This document shows, in pieces, positions 61,416-64,000 of a stretch of DNA of 64,000 bases. The stretch spans positions 1 to 64,000 of the forward strand of contig NZ_LGDY01000126.1 in the NCBI RefSeq assembly GCF_001279525.1. The letters run 5' to 3'. How positions within the stretch are numbered: position 1 is the first letter of the stretch; the number at the start of each line of letters is the position of its first letter. The notes beneath the pieces are model-generated. The model was not told the DNA's origin. It saw only the letters and a program-made list of their open reading frames with translations, and ran no database searches. Position numbers and translations under genes: made by a program. The DNA is from Nocardia sp. NRRL S-836. GTDB taxonomy: Bacteria; Actinomycetota; Actinomycetes; Mycobacteriales; Pseudonocardiaceae.

Positions 61416-64000
61416 CTACGGGGTTTCGAGCAGACCCCGGTCGTACGCGATCGCGACGGCCTCCGCACGCCGGGAGGCCCCCAGCTTGGCCATGATCCGC
61501 GAGAAGTGCACGGACACGGTCTTCTCGCTGATGTAGAGCTCCTCGCCGACCTCGCGGTTGGTGCGCCCGGTGGCCACCAGTTCGAGCACGGCGCGTTCCC
61601 GTGGGGTGAACAGGTCGACCTGCTCGCGCACCGGCGCGTCCGCCCTGAGGGTGATCCGGGCCCGTTTCGCGACCGCGGCCACGGCGTCCGCGAGCGGTTT
61701 CGCGCCGAGCTTCGTGGCCGTCTCGTCGGCTTTGCGCAGCTCGTCGGCCGCCTCGTCCCTGCGGTCGGCGCCGAGCAACGCCTCCGCGCGCCGCCACCGG
61801 CACAGCGCCTGCTCGAAGACGAGGCCGTAGCCGAACCCGTCGACGGCCGCCTGCCACAGGTCCGGGTCGCCGGGGCCGTCGAGCCGGCTCTCCTCGGCCT
61901 GCGACCGCGCCAGCCAGGCGCGGCCCTCCGGTCCGAGCGTGCCGGTGCGCGGGACGCCGTTGCGCGCGGTCAGCCGCACGTGCTCGGCCAGCTCGCGGCC
62001 CCGCGCGATCGCCTCCCGCTCGGCGGCCGCGTCCCGCTTGCGGCGTGCCTTGGCGGCGATGTCGGCGTGGGCGACGACGCCGATCGCGCCGATGCGGATG
62101 TCGCCCAGCGCCCACGGCCCGCCCAGCTTGCGGGTCCACTCCAGCACGTCGGTGACCCGTTCGACCGCCAGCTCCGGCCGGCCGCGCCACAGCGCGAGCT
62201 CGCCGCCGGTGCCGCCGGTGATCAGCGCGATCTGGATGTCGCGGTGCCAGTCGCTGCGCAGCTTCGTGATCACCCGCTCGGACTCGGCCAGCTCGCCGCG
62301 CCCCACGGTGAGGTGCGTGTTCGCCGCCCGCAACCGCGCCAGCACCGTGGAGGACACCGACATGCCGGGCGGTTCGCTCGCCCACGCCGCGTACGCCCAG
62401 TCGCCCAGGTAGTAGTGCACGAGCACCTGGAAGATGCGGATCTCCAGGCCGAACATGCTCCAGGTCAGCCCGGTCTGCTGGGCCCGCTCCCCCGCCTCGT
62501 TGTAGACGCGGGCGGCCTCCTTCAGCTCGCCGTGGTCGTAGTGCATCAGCCCGAGGTAGTACCAGGCGCGCAGCTCGGTGTTGACCGCGCCGACCTCCCG
62601 CGCGACCTCGATCGCGCGCTCGAAGTGCTCCCGCGCCTGCTCGCGCCGGTCGAGGTAGTCGTCGAGGATGCCGAGCGTGCCGAGCGCGTCGGCCACGGCA
62701 CCGGGCGCGTTCGCCTTCTGCCCGTCCGCGATGGCGAGCTCGGCCGCCTCGCGCGCGTCGGCCTCCCGCCGCTGCTGCCGCAGCAGGGACGCCTTGCCCG
62801 CCAGCACACGGGCGCGCGTGGGGCTCGCCTCCCGGTCGTGGACGAGCTCCCACGCCGCCATCATGACCTGGTGGTGCTCCAGCTCGTTGCCGTCCAGGAT
62901 GGACAGCGCCTGCGCGAGCCGCAGCAACACCTCCGCCGCGGCCTCCGGCGACTGCCCGCCGAGCGCTTTCTTCGCACTGCGCCCGAACGCCACCGACCGC
63001 TCCGGCTGCCCCGCCGTGCCGGCGACCCAGGACGCCCTGCGCAGCAGCGTCGCTTCGTCCACATCGGACGGACGGTCGGCGGCGGGCACGGCGTTCCACA
63101 GGTTGAGCGCCATCTCCAGGTGCTGCAACGACTCCGCGGGCGCACCCGCGCGTTCGGCCTCCTTGGCGGCCTGGATGAACGCCGTGAGCGCCTGCCCGTG
63201 GTCGTGGCTCTGGAACGCGTGGTGGGCGAGCGCCGCGGCCGCACCGCGTTCGTCGAGGTGCTGGGCGAGGTGGCGCGCGTACGCGGCGTGCAGCCGAACC
63301 CGTTCGCCCGGAAGGAGATCGCCGTAGACGGCCTCCCGCAGCAGCGCGTGCCGGAACGTGTAGACCTCGTCGTCGTGCACGACGAGCAGGTGGTGCTGGA
63401 CGAGCTCGCGCAGCGCGGTGTCGAGCGCGATGTCGCTCATGCCCGCGACCTCCTTGAGCCGCTCGTGCCGCACCCGCCGCCCCCTGACCGACGCGACGCG
63501 GACGACGTGCTGCGCCTCCGGGCTCAGCTGCTCGACCCGGCTCAGCAACACGTCGGCGAGGGCACTGGGGAGCGACCGGTCGTCACACGTCGCCACGGCG
63601 ATGAGCTCCTCGGCGAAGAACGCGTTGCCCTCCGACCGTTCCGCGACCTGCCCGACGACGTCCTCCGGCAGGTCGTCGCTCAACGCCTCGACGAACCGGC
63701 GCGCGTCCGCGGCGTTGAAGGGCGCGAGGTCGAGCCGTTCGACGGCGGGCAGCCGCACCAGCTCGGACAGCAGGGGCCGCAACGGATGGCTGCGGTGCAG
63801 GTCGTCACCGCGGTAGGTGCCGACGACGAGCAACCGCTGGGACTTCAAGCGGGACAACAGGAACGACAACAGGTACCGCGTCGACGCGTCCGCCCAGTGC
63901 AGGTCCTCGACCACCAGCAGCACCCGCTGCCGCTCCGACAGCTCGCCGAGCAACCCGAGCACCGCGTCGAACAACTGCAGCTGCCCGACGTCCTGCTCCG
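61416..64000 (-). CDS. LuxR-type ATPase regulator, truncated by window end
   Basis: The visible part is about 860 aa; the reading frame continues past 64000, so the N-terminal Walker A is outside. A Walker B-type LLVVEDLHWADASTRYLL is near the visible start, followed by NTPase signal regions (GTYRGDDLHRSHPL) and a long TPR-like middle. A LuxR helix-turn-helix closes the protein (LTPRERAVLELVATGRTNREVGEELYISEKTVSVHFSRIM, in part). It is a large ATP-binding (LAL) regulator. Its stop lies 117 bases from the ABC exporter start, so it could regulate that operon. Confidence 0.9.
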   Translation of the reverse strand, partial: EQDVGQLQLFDAVLGLLGELSERQRVLLVVEDLHWADASTRYLLSFLLSRLKSQRLLVVGTYRGDDLHRSHPLRPLLSELVRLPAVERLDLAPFNAADARRFVEALSDDLPEDVVGQVAERSEGNAFFAEELIAVATCDDRSLPSALADVLLSRVEQLSPEAQHVVRVASVRGRRVRHERLKEVAGMSDIALDTALRELVQHHLLVVHDDEVYTFRHALLREAVYGDLLPGERVRLHAAYARHLAQHLDERGAAAALAHHAFQSHDHGQALTAFIQAAKEAERAGAPAESLQHLEMALNLWNAVPAADRPSDVDEATLLRRASWVAGTAGQPERSVAFGRSAKKALGGQSPEAAAEVLLRLAQALSILDGNELEHHQVMMAAWELVHDREASPTRARVLAGKASLLRQQRREADAREAAELAIADGQKANAPGAVADALGTLGILDDYLDRREQAREHFERAIEVAREVGAVNTELRAWYYLGLMHYDHGELKEAARVYNEAGERAQQTGLTWSMFGLEIRIFQVLVHYYLGDWAYAAWASEPPGMSVSSTVLARLRAANTHLTVGRGELAESERVITKLRSDWHRDIQIALITGGTGGELALWRGRPELAVERVTDVLEWTRKLGGPWALGDIRIGAIGVVAHADIAAKARRKRDAAAEREAIARGRELAEHVRLTARNGVPRTGTLGPEGRAWLARSQAEESRLDGPGDPDLWQAAVDGFGYGLVFEQALCRWRRAEALLGADRRDEAADELRKADETATKLGAKPLADAVAAVAKRARITLRADAPVREQVDLFTPRERAVLELVATGRTNREVGEELYISEKTVSVHFSRIMAKLGASRRAEAVAIAYDRGLLETP

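Noticed and set aside
1..64000. CRISPR array or phage defence island
   Set aside because: No repeat-spacer pattern, cas gene, toxin-antitoxin pair or restriction gene was seen; the only repeats are those listed.

Overview
The window reads as chromosomal DNA of a high-GC filamentous actinomycete. The codon use is strongly G/C-biased, many genes start with GTG or TTG, and several signature genes are present: Lsr2, CsoR, a PopR-like regulator beside two clpP genes, AfsR/LAL-type ATPase regulators, a SigE-family sigma factor, DUF2142, and a DasR-type operator. The overall flavour is Pseudonocardiales (Lentzea/Saccharothrix-like), but that placement is inference and no marker gene here settles it.

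Layout. 1-430 is repetitive with no supported gene. 431-9241 holds mixed small genes: a LuxR-type ATPase regulator, a GIY-YIG protein with a TTA codon, a secreted protein, a LysE exporter, a lipoprotein, a MerR regulator, a popR-like regulator with two clpP paralogues, and a mutarotase-like protein. 9381-20361 is a cell-surface glycan locus: two GT4 glycosyltransferases and a Wzx-like flippase in one translationally coupled operon, a GT2 with a methyltransferase, a DUF2142 membrane protein, and a HAD protein coupled to a second methyltransferase. 20666-26327 carries an NmrA-like reductase, an unusual short tRNA-Leu(CAA), csoR, lsr2, a fused pabAB, and an ECF-like sigma factor with a membrane partner.

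26327-35343 holds a metallophosphoesterase behind an ECF-like promoter, a polyamine operon (ornithine decarboxylase, AdoMet decarboxylase, spermidine synthase), a decayed IS5-family element inserted at the stop codon of a small zinc-ribbon gene, an S9 peptidase, and a cyclopropane synthase/DUF1295 pair. 35469-41017 holds a secreted repeat protein, a gcvT-glyA operon behind a tandem glycine riboswitch, and small membrane or unknown proteins. 41018-48052 is acyl-CoA metabolism: a CaiB/BaiF-type racemase/transferase, an acyl-CoA dehydrogenase, a GNAT, a thiolase, a FadB-like multifunctional protein, and a convergent AraC regulator whose own promoter contains a perfect DasR-type palindrome.

48276-57598 holds a DM13 protein, a Thr/Ser/Pro-rich surface protein, a LacI regulator, an ACT-GNAT protein, a phytase-like esterase, and a sugar ABC importer with GH1 beta-glucosidase. 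The importer operon has a LacI-type palindrome on its promoter and the same 14-bp core at its far end. 58016-64000 holds a MacB/FtsX-type ABC exporter pair and a large LuxR-type ATPase regulator cut by the window end.

Most genes are ordinary housekeeping or accessory genes. The most notable items are the popR/clpP island with a serine-less ClpP paralogue, the dre-containing promoter plus 21-bp leader hairpin of the AraC gene, the class-I-shaped tRNA-Leu(CAA), the ECF promoter opposite the sigma gene, and the paired operators around the sugar operon.
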